Assembly: GCF_003119195.2 (NCBI RefSeq)
Contig: NZ_CP022253.1
Location: 1,382,001-1,446,000, forward strand
DNA from: Azospirillum baldaniorum
Lineage (GTDB): Bacteria; Pseudomonadota; Alphaproteobacteria; Azospirillales; Azospirillaceae
Direction of reading: 5' to 3'
Length of the DNA stretch: 64,000 bases
The translations under genes were made by a program, and so were the position numbers. The notes under the pieces are model-generated. The model was given only the letters and a program-made list of their open reading frames with translations. It was not told the origin of the DNA and searched no databases. This document shows positions 19,758 through 27,152 of this stretch, in pieces. Every line of letters begins with the position of its first letter. The first letter of the stretch is position 1.

Positions 19758-20810
19758 TTACAGCGATTCTAAGAAATCTGACAAATCTTTAATATCCGTG
19801 GGTAGCGGCGCCTGGAAGCGCACCGTCTCCCCTGTTGCGGGATGGCGGAAGGTCAATCCCACGGCGTGCAACGCCTGCCGTGGAAAGCCAACAAACCGCT
19901 CGCGATCGGGTTCCGGCAGGGCTGAGGCGTGCTTGCCGCCGGCGCGTCCGGCACGCCCCTTGCCATAGAGCGGGTCGCCCACGATGGGGTGGCCGATGTG
20001 CGCCATGTGCACGCGGATCTGGTGGGTGCGCCCGGTCTCCAGCGTGCATTCGACCAGCGCCAGCGCGGTGCCGAAGGAGCGGACGACGCGGTAGCGGGTG
20101 GCCGCGTGCTTCCCGCCGCCGGTGACCACGGCCATTTTCTTGCGGTCGGTGCTGCTGCGCCCGATGTTGCCCTCGATCCGCCCCTCACGGGGGGAGGGGA
20201 CGCCCCAGACGAGCGCCTGGTAGGTGCGGCTGAGCGTGCGGCCGGAGAACTGCTCTGTCAGCGCGTGGTGCGCGCGGTCATTCTTGGCGACGACCATCAG
20301 GCCGCTGGTGTCCTTGTCGAGCCGGTGGACGATCCCCGGACGCCGCACGCCGCCAATCCCCGACAGGCTGTCGCCGCAATGGGCGAGCAGGGCGTTGACC
20401 AGCGTGCCGTCCGGATTGCCGGCGGCGGGGTGGACCACCATGCCCGCAGGCTTGTCGATCACCAACACGTCCTCATCCTCATAGACCACGTCCAGGGGTA
20501 TGTCCTGGGCCTCGGGCTGTGCAGGTTCAGCTTCGGGGATGAAAACGTCGAAAGTTTGTCCGGGCTTGACCTTCATCGACGGGTCCGTGACTGTCCGCCC
20601 GGTGCCGTCCTGCACGCAGCCCTTCTCCAGTAGCGCCTGCACGCGCGAGCGCGACAGGCCGGGAAGCCCCGAAGCCAGGGCCTTGTCGAGCCGCTGGCCG
20701 CCGGCATCGTCGGGAACGCTCCAGCGCTGTCGCGTGCCTTCGCCGGTTTCGCCATCCTGCGTTCCGGTGTATTCGTCCTCATCGTCGTCGAATTCGGTGC
20801 GTTCGGGCAT
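19758..20810 (-). CDS. rluD: Ribosomal large-subunit pseudouridine synthase, RluD type
   Basis: A 350-aa protein. An acidic N-terminal tail (FDDDEDEYTG) precedes an S4 RNA-binding domain at ~30-85 and a RluA-family catalytic domain with the signature HRLDKDTSGLMVVAK, containing the nucleophilic Asp, and the later GRTHQIRVHMAHIGHPIVGD. It makes pseudouridines in 23S rRNA helix 69. The ATG at 20810 is taken as the start, with GGAG 11 bases before it. The gene is divergent from the small membrane protein gene at 20857, with only 46 bases between. Confidence 0.93.
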   Translation of the reverse strand: MPERTEFDDDEDEYTGTQDGETGEGTRQRWSVPDDAGGQRLDKALASGLPGLSRSRVQALLEKGCVQDGTGRTVTDPSMKVKPGQTFDVFIPEAEPAQPEAQDIPLDVVYEDEDVLVIDKPAGMVVHPAAGNPDGTLVNALLAHCGDSLSGIGGVRRPGIVHRLDKDTSGLMVVAKNDRAHHALTEQFSGRTLSRTYQALVWGVPSPREGRIEGNIGRSSTDRKKMAVVTGGGKHAATRYRVVRSFGTALALVECTLETGRTHQIRVHMAHIGHPIVGDPLYGKGRAGRAGGKHASALPEPDRERFVGFPRQALHAVGLTFRHPATGETVRFQAPLPTDIKDLSDFLESL

Positions 20811-20856
20811 CGTTCGGCAAAACTCCTCACATTCGCGCGAGAGTGGACCCCAAACC

Positions 20857-21183
20857 GTGCAGTTCCTCAAGGCACTCATCGTCATCATGGGCGTGATGAT
20901 CATCGCCGGCTTCGCGTTCCTCGGCGTCGAACTCTACAAGCGCATCAGCGATCCGGAGCGCCGGGCCGGCGCCGACACCGAGCGGGCCGCCGCCCCCGCG
21001 GGCCGGATGGAGGAGGTCACGTTGGGCCTGCCGGCGGGCGCGCGCCTGGGCGACCCGGTGGCGGTTGGCAACCGCGTCGTCTTCCGCGTCACCATACCGG
21101 ACGCCGCGGACCGCCTCTATGTGATGGACCCGCGCACCGGCGCCATCGCCGTGACCGTCACCGCCGGAACCGCCGCGCCATGA
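20857..21183 (+). CDS. Small single-span membrane protein (DUF6476-like)
   Basis: A 108-aa protein starting at GTG 20857: one N-terminal transmembrane helix (FLKALIVIMGVMIIAGFAFLG) and a ~75-residue domain with a repeated beta pattern (GDPVAVGNRVVFRVTIP, RLYVMDPRTGAIAVTV). Small proteins of this layout are commonly encoded divergently from rluD in alphaproteobacteria. I connect it with the DUF6476 family from memory only. Its stop overlaps the threonine aldolase start by four bases (ATGA), so the two are translationally coupled. Confidence 0.7.
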   Translation: MQFLKALIVIMGVMIIAGFAFLGVELYKRISDPERRAGADTERAAAPAGRMEEVTLGLPAGARLGDPVAVGNRVVFRVTIPDAADRLYVMDPRTGAIAVTVTAGTAAP

Positions 21184-22229
21184 CCAACACTTTCATCCAT
21201 GACTTCCGCAGCGACAATGTGGCCGGCGCCGCGCCGGAGGTGGTCAACGCCTTGGCCGCGGCCGCGATCGGGTCCGCCGACCCCTATGGGCAGGACCCGT
21301 TGACCGCCAGCGTCACCCGCCGCCTGTCGGCCCTTTTCGAGGCCGAGGTGACGGTGTTCCCGGTCGCCACCGGGACGGCGGCCAACGCGCTGGCCCTGTC
21401 GGCCCTGGTCCCGCCCTACGGCGCGGTCTACTGCCACCAGGAAAGCCACATCCACGTCGACGAGTGCGGCGCGCCGGAGATGGCCACCGGCGGGGCCAAG
21501 CTGGTGCCGCTGGCCGGGGACGGCGGCAAGCTGACCCCCGCCGCCCTGACCGCGGCGCTGGCAGGGGCGGGCATCGGCGTGGTGCACCGGGTGCAGCCCG
21601 CCGCCCTCAGCCTGACCCAGGCGACGGAGGCCGGCACGGTCTACCGCCCGCAGGAGGTGGCGGCCCTGTCCGACGTTGCGCACGCCCATGGCATGGCGGT
21701 GCACATGGACGGCGCGCGCTTCGCCAACGCGATGGCCCGGCTGGGCTGTGCCCCGGCGGAGGTGACCTGGAAGGCCGGGGTGGACGTGCTGTCGCTGGGC
21801 GGCACCAAGGGCGGCTGCCTCGCCGCGGAGGCCGTGGTGTTCTTCAACCCGGCGCTGGCCGAGGATTTCGGCTTCCGCCGCAAGCGGGCCGGGCACTTGG
21901 TGTCCAAGGGCCGCTTCCTGTCGGCGCAGCTCGACGCTTGGCTGGCCGACGATCTGTGGCTGCGGCTGGCCCGCCACGCCAACGCCATGGCCGACCGGCT
22001 GTCTCAGGGCCTCGCCGCCCTGCCGGGGGCGGAGCTGGCTTATCCGGTGGAGGCTAACGAGGTCTTCGTGCGCCTGCCCGCCGCGGTGGCCGACGGGCTG
22101 GAGGCGGCGGGCTACCGCTTCTACCGCTGGGAGGGCGATCTGCTGCGTCTGGTCACCGCCTTCGACACGCCGCAGGCCGTCGTGAACTCTTTTCTGAAAA
22201 TCGCCAAAGATCTGTCAGAAAAGGCTTGA
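21180..22229 (+). CDS. ltaE: Low-specificity L-threonine aldolase
   Basis: A 349-aa fold-type I PLP enzyme. It starts FIHDFRSDNVAGAAPEV, has ATGTAANALALS for phosphate binding, HMDGARFANA with the PLP-pyridine Asp, and SLGGTKGG with the PLP lysine. It cleaves threonine or allo-threonine to glycine and acetaldehyde. Other beta-hydroxy-alpha-amino-acid lyase activities are possible in this family. It is coupled by the ATGA overlap to the small membrane protein gene upstream, and two tRNA-Glu genes follow. Confidence 0.9.
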   Translation: MTNTFIHDFRSDNVAGAAPEVVNALAAAAIGSADPYGQDPLTASVTRRLSALFEAEVTVFPVATGTAANALALSALVPPYGAVYCHQESHIHVDECGAPEMATGGAKLVPLAGDGGKLTPAALTAALAGAGIGVVHRVQPAALSLTQATEAGTVYRPQEVAALSDVAHAHGMAVHMDGARFANAMARLGCAPAEVTWKAGVDVLSLGGTKGGCLAAEAVVFFNPALAEDFGFRRKRAGHLVSKGRFLSAQLDAWLADDLWLRLARHANAMADRLSQGLAALPGAELAYPVEANEVFVRLPAAVADGLEAAGYRFYRWEGDLLRLVTAFDTPQAVVNSFLKIAKDLSEKA

Positions 22230-22297
22230 TCGGGCAGGGTGGGTTCGCTAAAAACCCGCCACGCCGACGACGCCACGTCGTCAGACGACGAAAGACT

Positions 22298-22373
22298 GTC
22301 CCCTTCGTCTAGAGGCCTAGGACACCGCCCTCTCACGGCGGTAACAGGGGTTCGAATCCCCTAGGGGACGCCA
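22298..22373 (+). tRNA. tRNA-Glu (CUC), copy 1
   Basis: A 76-nt cloverleaf with encoded CCA. The acceptor stem is GTCCCCT/AGGGGAC, the anticodon arm CCGCC-CTCTCAC-GGCGG gives anticodon CUC, and the T-arm loop is GTTCGAATC. A small hairpin (GACGAC/GTCGTC, 22266-22282) lies just upstream. Confidence 0.97.
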
Positions 22374-22411
22374 CTTTCGTTCGGCTGGCAACCGAGCATC
22401 GCCCGATGAAG

Positions 22412-22487
22412 GTCCCCTTCGTCTAGAGGCCTAGGACACCGCCCTCTCACGGCGGTAACAGGGGTTCGAATCCCCTAGGGGACGCCA
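22412..22487 (+). tRNA. tRNA-Glu (CUC), copy 2
   Basis: Identical over all 76 nt to copy 1, 38 bases downstream, also with encoded CCA. The pair is presumably processed from one transcript ended by the hairpin at 22511-22533. Confidence 0.97.
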
Positions 22488-22510
22488 TCCTTACCGGCAT
22501 CAACGATCCA

Positions 22511-22533
22511 CGGCCCGCCTTTTCGGCGGGCCG
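22511..22533. terminator. Terminator after the tRNA-Glu pair
   Basis: A perfect 9-bp stem CGGCCCGCC/GGCGGGCCG with a TTTTC loop, then TCGTCGTTT. It lies 23 bases after the second tRNA and 47 bases before the convergent methyltransferase stop. Confidence 0.8.
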
Positions 22534-22579
22534 TCGTCGTTTCCGCACCATGCACCGGCGCGATGCCGCCGCGTCCTCC

Positions 22580-23338
22580 TCAGGTCTTGCGGATCAGGAA
22601 GGACATGGAATCCGCGGTCTCGTAGAGCGCAACGCCGCAGCGGCAGCGCATCGCCGTGTAGTCGTAATCGTTGCCGCCGCATTTGTAGCAGTGCAGGGGT
22701 AGGCGGGCGCGCCGGTACAGCTCGATCCCGGCGATGTCCGCGTGCAGCGCCTTCACCTCCTCCGCCGTGAAGAAATCCTTGGACGCCAAGCCGGCGGCCA
22801 GCGCCTCGGTGAAGGGAACCCCCGTCGCCCGGATGTGCTGGAAGGCGAGCAGCACCTGGAGGCTGGTGGCCGGCGGCTGGGCGTAATCGGAACAGTAGGC
22901 CCGGTAGAGGTCGTGGTCCGGGTGGGAGGTGTGGACGTCCTCCAGGATGTACAGGCCGCCGCTGCGCAGATGGGGCAGGGACTGGGTCAGGCACCACGCC
23001 TGATGCTGGGGGATGTGGCTGCCGTCCTCGATGATGAGATCGAACCGGATGCCGTTGGCCCGCAGGCTGCGCCCGATGTGGTCGGGGTCGTTCTGGTCGA
23101 ACCGCACATACTGGATGCGGTCGTCCTGCGGCCAGTCCGGCTGCGGCTCCAGGATGTCGGCGCCGATGATGAAGGCGTCCGGGAACTGGGAGCGCAGCCA
23201 GCGGATCGAATCGCCCCGGAACACCCCGTATTCCAGGATGATCCGCACCGGCCCCAGCGTCCGGAAGGCCTGACGGTAGGTGTCGATGTACTGATGCCAG
23301 TAATGCTTGTCGGAGTTCGTTCCGTCCGCGCTGCTCAT
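22580..23338 (-). CDS. SAM-dependent methyltransferase-like protein with C-terminal zinc ribbon
   Basis: A 252-aa protein. LEYGVFRGDSIRWL (~35-48) is a class I methyltransferase motif I region, and FDLIIEDGSHIPQHQ (~100-114) matches motif II/metal-site segments of cephalosporin hydroxylase/macrocin-O-methyltransferase-type enzymes (DGSH). The last ~40 residues carry CYKCGG and CRCG, four cysteines that look like a small zinc ribbon. Substrate unknown. The start is the ATG at 23338 with GGGGA upstream. It stands alone, 85 bases after the lytic transglycosylase stop on the same strand. Confidence 0.65.
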   Translation of the reverse strand: MSSADGTNSDKHYWHQYIDTYRQAFRTLGPVRIILEYGVFRGDSIRWLRSQFPDAFIIGADILEPQPDWPQDDRIQYVRFDQNDPDHIGRSLRANGIRFDLIIEDGSHIPQHQAWCLTQSLPHLRSGGLYILEDVHTSHPDHDLYRAYCSDYAQPPATSLQVLLAFQHIRATGVPFTEALAAGLASKDFFTAEEVKALHADIAGIELYRRARLPLHCYKCGGNDYDYTAMRCRCGVALYETADSMSFLIRKT

Positions 23339-23423
23339 CGGTGGTCCCCGCTGTCGGCAATGCCCGATCATACGGGAAATCGCCGGGCGGGGCCGCCGAA
23401 TTGAGCGCGGAAGACGGTCGGCG

Positions 23424-24431
23424 TCAGCGTTTCGAAGCGCCGCCGGAGCGGGAGATGCTCAGCTCGGCGACCTCCTCCTGCTTGGCGGCGGGCAGGCCGG
23501 CCGAGCGCACCACGCCGGGGTCGTGGGGATGGACGCGACGGGGGTAGACGCTGTGGACCTTGACCACATAATCCTGCGTCTCGCGGTAGGGCGGGACGCC
23601 CTTGTACTGGAGCACCGCCCCTTCGCCCGCGTTGTAGCCGGCGAGCGCCAGCGTCACGTTGCCGTCGAAATAGGCCAGCAGCCAGCGCAGATACTTCATG
23701 CCACCGCGCAGGTTCTGCTCGGGGTCGAAGGGCTTGGTCACGCCGAAGCGCTCCGCCGTCTCGGGGATCAGCTGCATCAGCCCCATGGCGTTCTTTTCCG
23801 ACACCACATCCACGCGGTAGCCGGATTCCACGGCGATGACCGCCAGCACCAGATCGGGGTCGAGCCCGTAGCTGGGGGCCATCTTGGTGACCATGGCGCG
23901 AATTTCCTTGGGCGGCATGCGGATCACGCCCCAGCGCACGCTCGGCGGTTCGCAGCGGTCGGGCGCCTTGCTCGCCGTGCTCCTGCTTGAGGCGCTGGCT
24001 GGCTTGACCATCTGCGCCGCGTCCTCGTTGCCCAGCTGGGCGGCGCGGCGCAGCCAGGAGCGGCCAAGCTCCTCGTCCTTCGACACCGCGCCACGCCCGG
24101 CCATGTGCATGCGCCCGGCGCGGTAGGCCGCCTCGGCGTAGTCCTGGCGGGCCGCCCGGCAATAGAGGGAGAGGGCCATCCGCTCGTCCCGGTTCACGCC
24201 TTTGCCAACCTCGTAACGCATGGCCAGCTCATACTGGGCGCGGGCGCTGCCCTTGCCGGCGAGCGCCTCCAGCGCGCGGATCGTGCGCTCGCCCGAGTTC
24301 TGGAAGACGGGGGGTGGGGCCGCCGTCTGCGCCGATGCGTCCTGGACCGATGCATTCTGGGCCGTGGCCGGCAGCGCCGTCAGAAAGGAGGCGATCAGCC
24401 CGCCGGCGGCCAGGGCCACCGCGCTTTTCAC
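23424..24431 (-). CDS. Sel1/TPR-fronted lytic transglycosylase
   Basis: About 335 aa if started at the GTG at 24431, which gives a good signal peptide (VKSAVALAAGG through ALPATAQ). The frame is open to 24761 and the ribosome site at 24431 is poor, so the start is uncertain. Residues ~50-140 contain Sel1-like repeats (ARAQYELAMRYEVGKGV, AAYRAGRMHMAGRG). The C-terminal half is an SLT domain: VIAVESGYR with the catalytic Glu, then EKNAMGLMQLIPETA and YNAGEGAV. It cleaves peptidoglycan glycan strands in the periplasm. Confidence 0.88.
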   Translation of the reverse strand: MKSAVALAAGGLIASFLTALPATAQNASVQDASAQTAAPPPVFQNSGERTIRALEALAGKGSARAQYELAMRYEVGKGVNRDERMALSLYCRAARQDYAEAAYRAGRMHMAGRGAVSKDEELGRSWLRRAAQLGNEDAAQMVKPASASSRSTASKAPDRCEPPSVRWGVIRMPPKEIRAMVTKMAPSYGLDPDLVLAVIAVESGYRVDVVSEKNAMGLMQLIPETAERFGVTKPFDPEQNLRGGMKYLRWLLAYFDGNVTLALAGYNAGEGAVLQYKGVPPYRETQDYVVKVHSVYPRRVHPHDPGVVRSAGLPAAKQEEVAELSISRSGGASKR

Positions 24432-25067
24432 CGTCTTGACGCAGCTTTTGCCGATTGGTGAAGCCGTCCGGTCTTTCGGCGTATGCGGGAAGATCGGCGC
24501 GCTAGCGCCAACGTCCGGCTGTCCACGAAAGACGTAATGCGATATGGTTCCGGCCCAGAGAGGAAGCGGACCACAATGAAATAAGACTTCCGCTAAGGGA
24601 CGGAAACGCCGCCTATACAGAGAAGAAGAACCGCTGACAGCGGACCTGCGGATGGATGAATGAGCGAATTCATCGTTGGCCATAGACATGGCTATCCCGC
24701 AAAGGAGATTTGAGGTCGGTTGGTGAAAGCCAGCCGGCCTTTTCCTTTTGAGCAAAGTCATGAAGCCTCCCGTATGTCCGGAGACGATACCTCATCCCCG
24801 ATCGAATGCTACGGGAGCAATCGGACGATTCATGGCATTTAGGGGTAATCTCGCCAAATTGTTAAGGGGCTTAGCCTTTTTCCCAACTGGCAGCCCCTGT
24901 GGTGCGCCATTACGTACTGATGGACCGACGATTGTCGTTGGAGAATCCGGTTATGCCCCGCGCGCATTCGGCGCAAGGCGGGGTCCGGAGCGATGGTTCG
25001 GGCGTTTCCAGACGCGCCCGGCATGATCGGGACATCTTTCGGTACACAGGGAGGCAGCGTTCCACCG
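24432..25067. other. Gene-free region between the lytic transglycosylase and the ECF sigma factor
   Basis: 636 bases with lower GC than the surroundings and no convincing gene. It holds the divergent promoters. A hairpin with arms GGGGCT and AGCCCC (24866-24897, inner GCC/GGC pairs) and a T-run in its loop lies within the presumed leader of the sigma gene. I found no NepR- or PhyR-like reading frame here. Confidence 0.5.
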
Positions 25068-25754
25068 ATGGCGAACCACGTCGCGAGTTCCTTGCGCCGT
25101 CCGGCAAGCAGCCCCGCGCCGCTTGACCCCGTCGCCCTCAAGCCGGTGATGGGAAGCCGCCGTGCGGACGAGGACGAGTTGAACGTTGCGGTCGAAGCCG
25201 ACGATCCGGCCGTCGAAGACGCGGCGGAGGCGTCCTCGGCGCCGCTGGCGCCCCCCGATCCGGCGATCATCGCGCAGATCGAGGCGGAGATTCCCCGCCT
25301 GCGCCGTTTCGCCCGCGCCATGGTGCGGGACGCCACGCTGGCTGACGACCTCGTGCAGGAATGTCTGGAGCGCGCCTTGTCGCGCCTGCATCTCTGGCGG
25401 CCCGGCAGCAACCTGCGTGCCTGGCTCTTCACCATTCTGCGCAACCTGCACATCAACGGCATCCGTCGCCGGCAGGCGGTCGTGGACATCGACGGGGAAG
25501 GGCAGGCGGCGATCGGCGCCGCCCATGGCGGCCAGTTCGTCCGGTTGGAGCTGCGCGACCTGAAGCGCGCGCTCGGCCTGCTGCCGACCGAGCAGCGGGA
25601 GGTGGTCCTGCTGATCGGGCTGGAGGGCATCTCCTACGGCGAGGCCGCCGACATTCTGGGCATCTCCATCGGCACCGTGAAGTCGCGCCTGTCGCGCGGC
25701 CGTCGTGCCCTGCGCCAGCTCATGGAAGGGCACAGCCCGACCGATGACGATTGA
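25068..25754 (+). CDS. ECF-family RNA polymerase sigma factor (RpoE-like)
   Basis: A 228-aa protein. Region 2 runs from RRFARAMVRDATLADDLVQECLERAL to AWLFTILRNLHINGIRRR, and region 4 from LPTEQREVVLLIGLEGISYGEAADI to VKSRLSRGRRAL. Before region 2 there is an unusual ~65-70-residue acidic/proline-rich extension. The ATG at 25068 follows AGGGAGG at a wide spacing; the ATG at 25023 is in frame but has no site. No anti-sigma, NepR or PhyR gene is adjacent, so the signal input is not visible. Probably a stress-response regulator. Confidence 0.88.
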   Translation: MANHVASSLRRPASSPAPLDPVALKPVMGSRRADEDELNVAVEADDPAVEDAAEASSAPLAPPDPAIIAQIEAEIPRLRRFARAMVRDATLADDLVQECLERALSRLHLWRPGSNLRAWLFTILRNLHINGIRRRQAVVDIDGEGQAAIGAAHGGQFVRLELRDLKRALGLLPTEQREVVLLIGLEGISYGEAADILGISIGTVKSRLSRGRRALRQLMEGHSPTDDD

Positions 25755-25827
25755 TCCGGATGATTGATCCGTCCGCGTTCCATAGCCGTTCATACCCTTA
25801 GCCGCTCATGCCGGGCGCACAGAGAAA

Positions 25828-25857
25828 CCGGCAACGCTCCGGATGGGGCGTTGCCGG
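25828..25857. terminator. Hairpin downstream of the ECF sigma gene
   Basis: A perfect 10-bp stem CCGGCAACGC/GCGTTGCCGG, 74 bases after the sigma stop. It lacks a T-run. Confidence 0.5.
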
Positions 25858-25953
25858 CCAGGTGCGAGGCTAACATCGAGAGGCTTTCGGGGTACTCGCG
25901 AGCCCGGCCCTTCGAGACGTGAAAGGCCGGACACGGGCGCGCTGCGGGAAACG

Positions 25954-25977
25954 CCCGCCCGGACGGTTCCGGGCGGG
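25954..25977. terminator. Hairpin downstream of the DUF1328 gene
   Basis: A perfect 10-bp stem CCCGCCCGGA/TCCGGGCGGG with a CGGT loop, 8 bases past the minus-strand stop of the DUF1328 gene. Confidence 0.6.
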
Positions 25978-25985
25978 TGCTGGGT

Positions 25986-26150
25986 CTAGCGGCGCCTGAC
26001 CAGGCCCAGAATCAAACTCGCTGCGAACAGGATCAGGAAAAGGAAGAACAGGATTTGCGCAATGCCCGAAGAGGCTGACGCAATTCCGCCGAAACCGAGT
26101 GCGCCGGCGATCAGCGCGATCACGAAGAAAACAAGTGCCCAATAGAGCAT
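25986..26150 (-). CDS. DUF1328-family small membrane protein
   Basis: A 54-aa protein: starts [16 protein letters not shown], continues with a glycine-rich turn ([14 protein letters not shown]) and a second hydrophobic helix, and ends GLVRRR. This is the typical two-helix DUF1328 (YtjA-like) layout. The ribosome site is ideal: GGAGG five bases before the ATG at 26150. Function unknown; in alphaproteobacteria such genes are often stress-induced. A candidate ECF-type promoter lies about 100 bases upstream, and an ECF sigma gene is the convergent neighbour. Confidence 0.9.
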   Translation of the reverse strand: MLYWALVFFVIALIAGALGFGGIASASSGIAQILFFLFLILFAASLILGLVRRR

Positions 26151-26480
26151 CCTAACCTCCCCCGCTCGGTCCGAAGCGCGTTACGGCTCGTCCGGCGCGC
26201 AGTCTGTTGAACGTCCTACTCTGTGAAGAGCGTGTCAGTACTGTGCAGAACACGCCTCCGCTCTGAAAGGTTCCCGCACCCCGTTCCAGTAAAGAGCTTT
26301 TTTTGGGTAGGGTCGGTTCCAAAAGGGGGAGGGGCATCCCGATAACGCTGGCTTGACCGCAACAACGGCCGACGAGCGCTGTTGTCCGGGTCGCCAGCCT
26401 GCTCGGTTCCGGCCGGGCGGGCGAAAAGGCGCAGCGCCGCTGCGGCGGTGCGAGACGCCGTATCGAGAGAAGAGGATGCC
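26151..26480. other. Divergent intergenic region, DUF1328 gene / PepSY-like gene
   Basis: 330 bases without a gene. The left half holds the DUF1328 leader and a GGAAC-type promoter candidate. The minus-strand sequence contains GGAAC three times within about 50 bases (26270-26320). The right half is GC-rich and holds the leader of the gene at 26481; no further element is evident. Confidence 0.5.
26249..26274 (-). promoter_or_regulatory. Candidate EcfG-type promoter for the DUF1328 gene
   Basis: On the minus strand, GGAAC (26274-26270) is followed after 17 bases by TGTT (26252-26249). The general-stress sigma EcfG of alphaproteobacteria prefers GGAAC with CGTT-like -10 elements at this spacing, so it matches except for one -10 base. 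Transcription would start near 26240, giving a ~90-base leader before the ATG at 26150. Confidence 0.4.
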
Positions 26481-27134
26481 ATGAACGCCAAACTGTCCCT
26501 CGCCGTTCTCGCCGCGACCCTGGCGGCCGCTCCCGCCGCGATGGCCCAGACCTATCAGAACAGCGCGCCGCAGGTTCCTTACGAGCGCTCCAGCCCGTCG
26601 GGCCTGCCGACCACCAGCCCGCAGGTGGAAAGCCTGCCCGGCGAGCGGGCCGACCCGTGGAGCGACCGGACCCAGAACCGGATGCCGGACGGCCGCATGC
26701 CCGACCGTGTGACCAGCGGCACCGCCGAATCCACCGTTGGATCCGGCGCCGCGGGCACCTACGGCAGCACCGGCACCTATGCGACGCCCGGCACCTACGG
26801 TTCGACCGGAAACATGAACAACAGCATGCCGAGCAGCGGCGCGATGGGGACCACCGGCTCGGCCACCGGCACCATGCCCAACACCATGCAGGGCAACCGG
26901 CAGGTCATCATGAACGTCGACCCGAACACCGCCCAGCGTGCCGAGCGGGGCCAGAACCGCAAGGAGCTGATGCAGACCTCTCTGCTGAACTACTTCAGCG
27001 CCGCCGGCTTCACCTCGGTCCGCGACTTCCGCAAGCAGGGTGAGAACTACGTGGCGGAGGCCCAGTCGGCCAACGGCACCTGGAGCACCGTGCTTCTCGA
27101 TGCCAAGACCGGCACGATCTCCGAAATCCGTTGA
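26481..27134 (+). CDS. Secreted low-complexity protein with PepSY-like C-terminus
   Basis: A 217-aa protein with a clear signal peptide (MNAKLSLAVLAATLAAAPAAMAQ) and an AGAGGA-type ribosome site. Residues ~85-140 are Gly/Ser/Thr repeats (TYGSTGTYATPGTYGSTG). The last ~55 residues (YFSAAGFTSVRDFRKQGENY through DAKTGTISEIR) resemble one PepSY-type repeat, a beta-sheet module found in secreted regulators. The partner and function are unknown. It converges on the YjbH gene 18 bases away. Confidence 0.65.
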   Translation: MNAKLSLAVLAATLAAAPAAMAQTYQNSAPQVPYERSSPSGLPTTSPQVESLPGERADPWSDRTQNRMPDGRMPDRVTSGTAESTVGSGAAGTYGSTGTYATPGTYGSTGNMNNSMPSSGAMGTTGSATGTMPNTMQGNRQVIMNVDPNTAQRAERGQNRKELMQTSLLNYFSAAGFTSVRDFRKQGENYVAEAQSANGTWSTVLLDAKTGTISEIR

Positions 27135-27152
27135 TCACTGATCCGCCGCGGC

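Noticed and set aside
22298-22487. Possible tRNA-linked integration site (att) at the duplicated tRNA-Glu genes
   Set aside because: The repeat is the whole tRNA gene with a complete promoter-like spacer; no integrase or island follows, only housekeeping genes.
24540-24600. GGAAC-like -35 element on the minus strand upstream of the lytic transglycosylase
   Set aside because: No CGTT-like -10 element occurs 16-18 bases downstream.
23424-24761. 445-residue version of the lytic transglycosylase starting at 24761
   Set aside because: The first ~110 residues look non-coding and would bury the signal peptide; a GTG at 24431 gives a normal secretory start.
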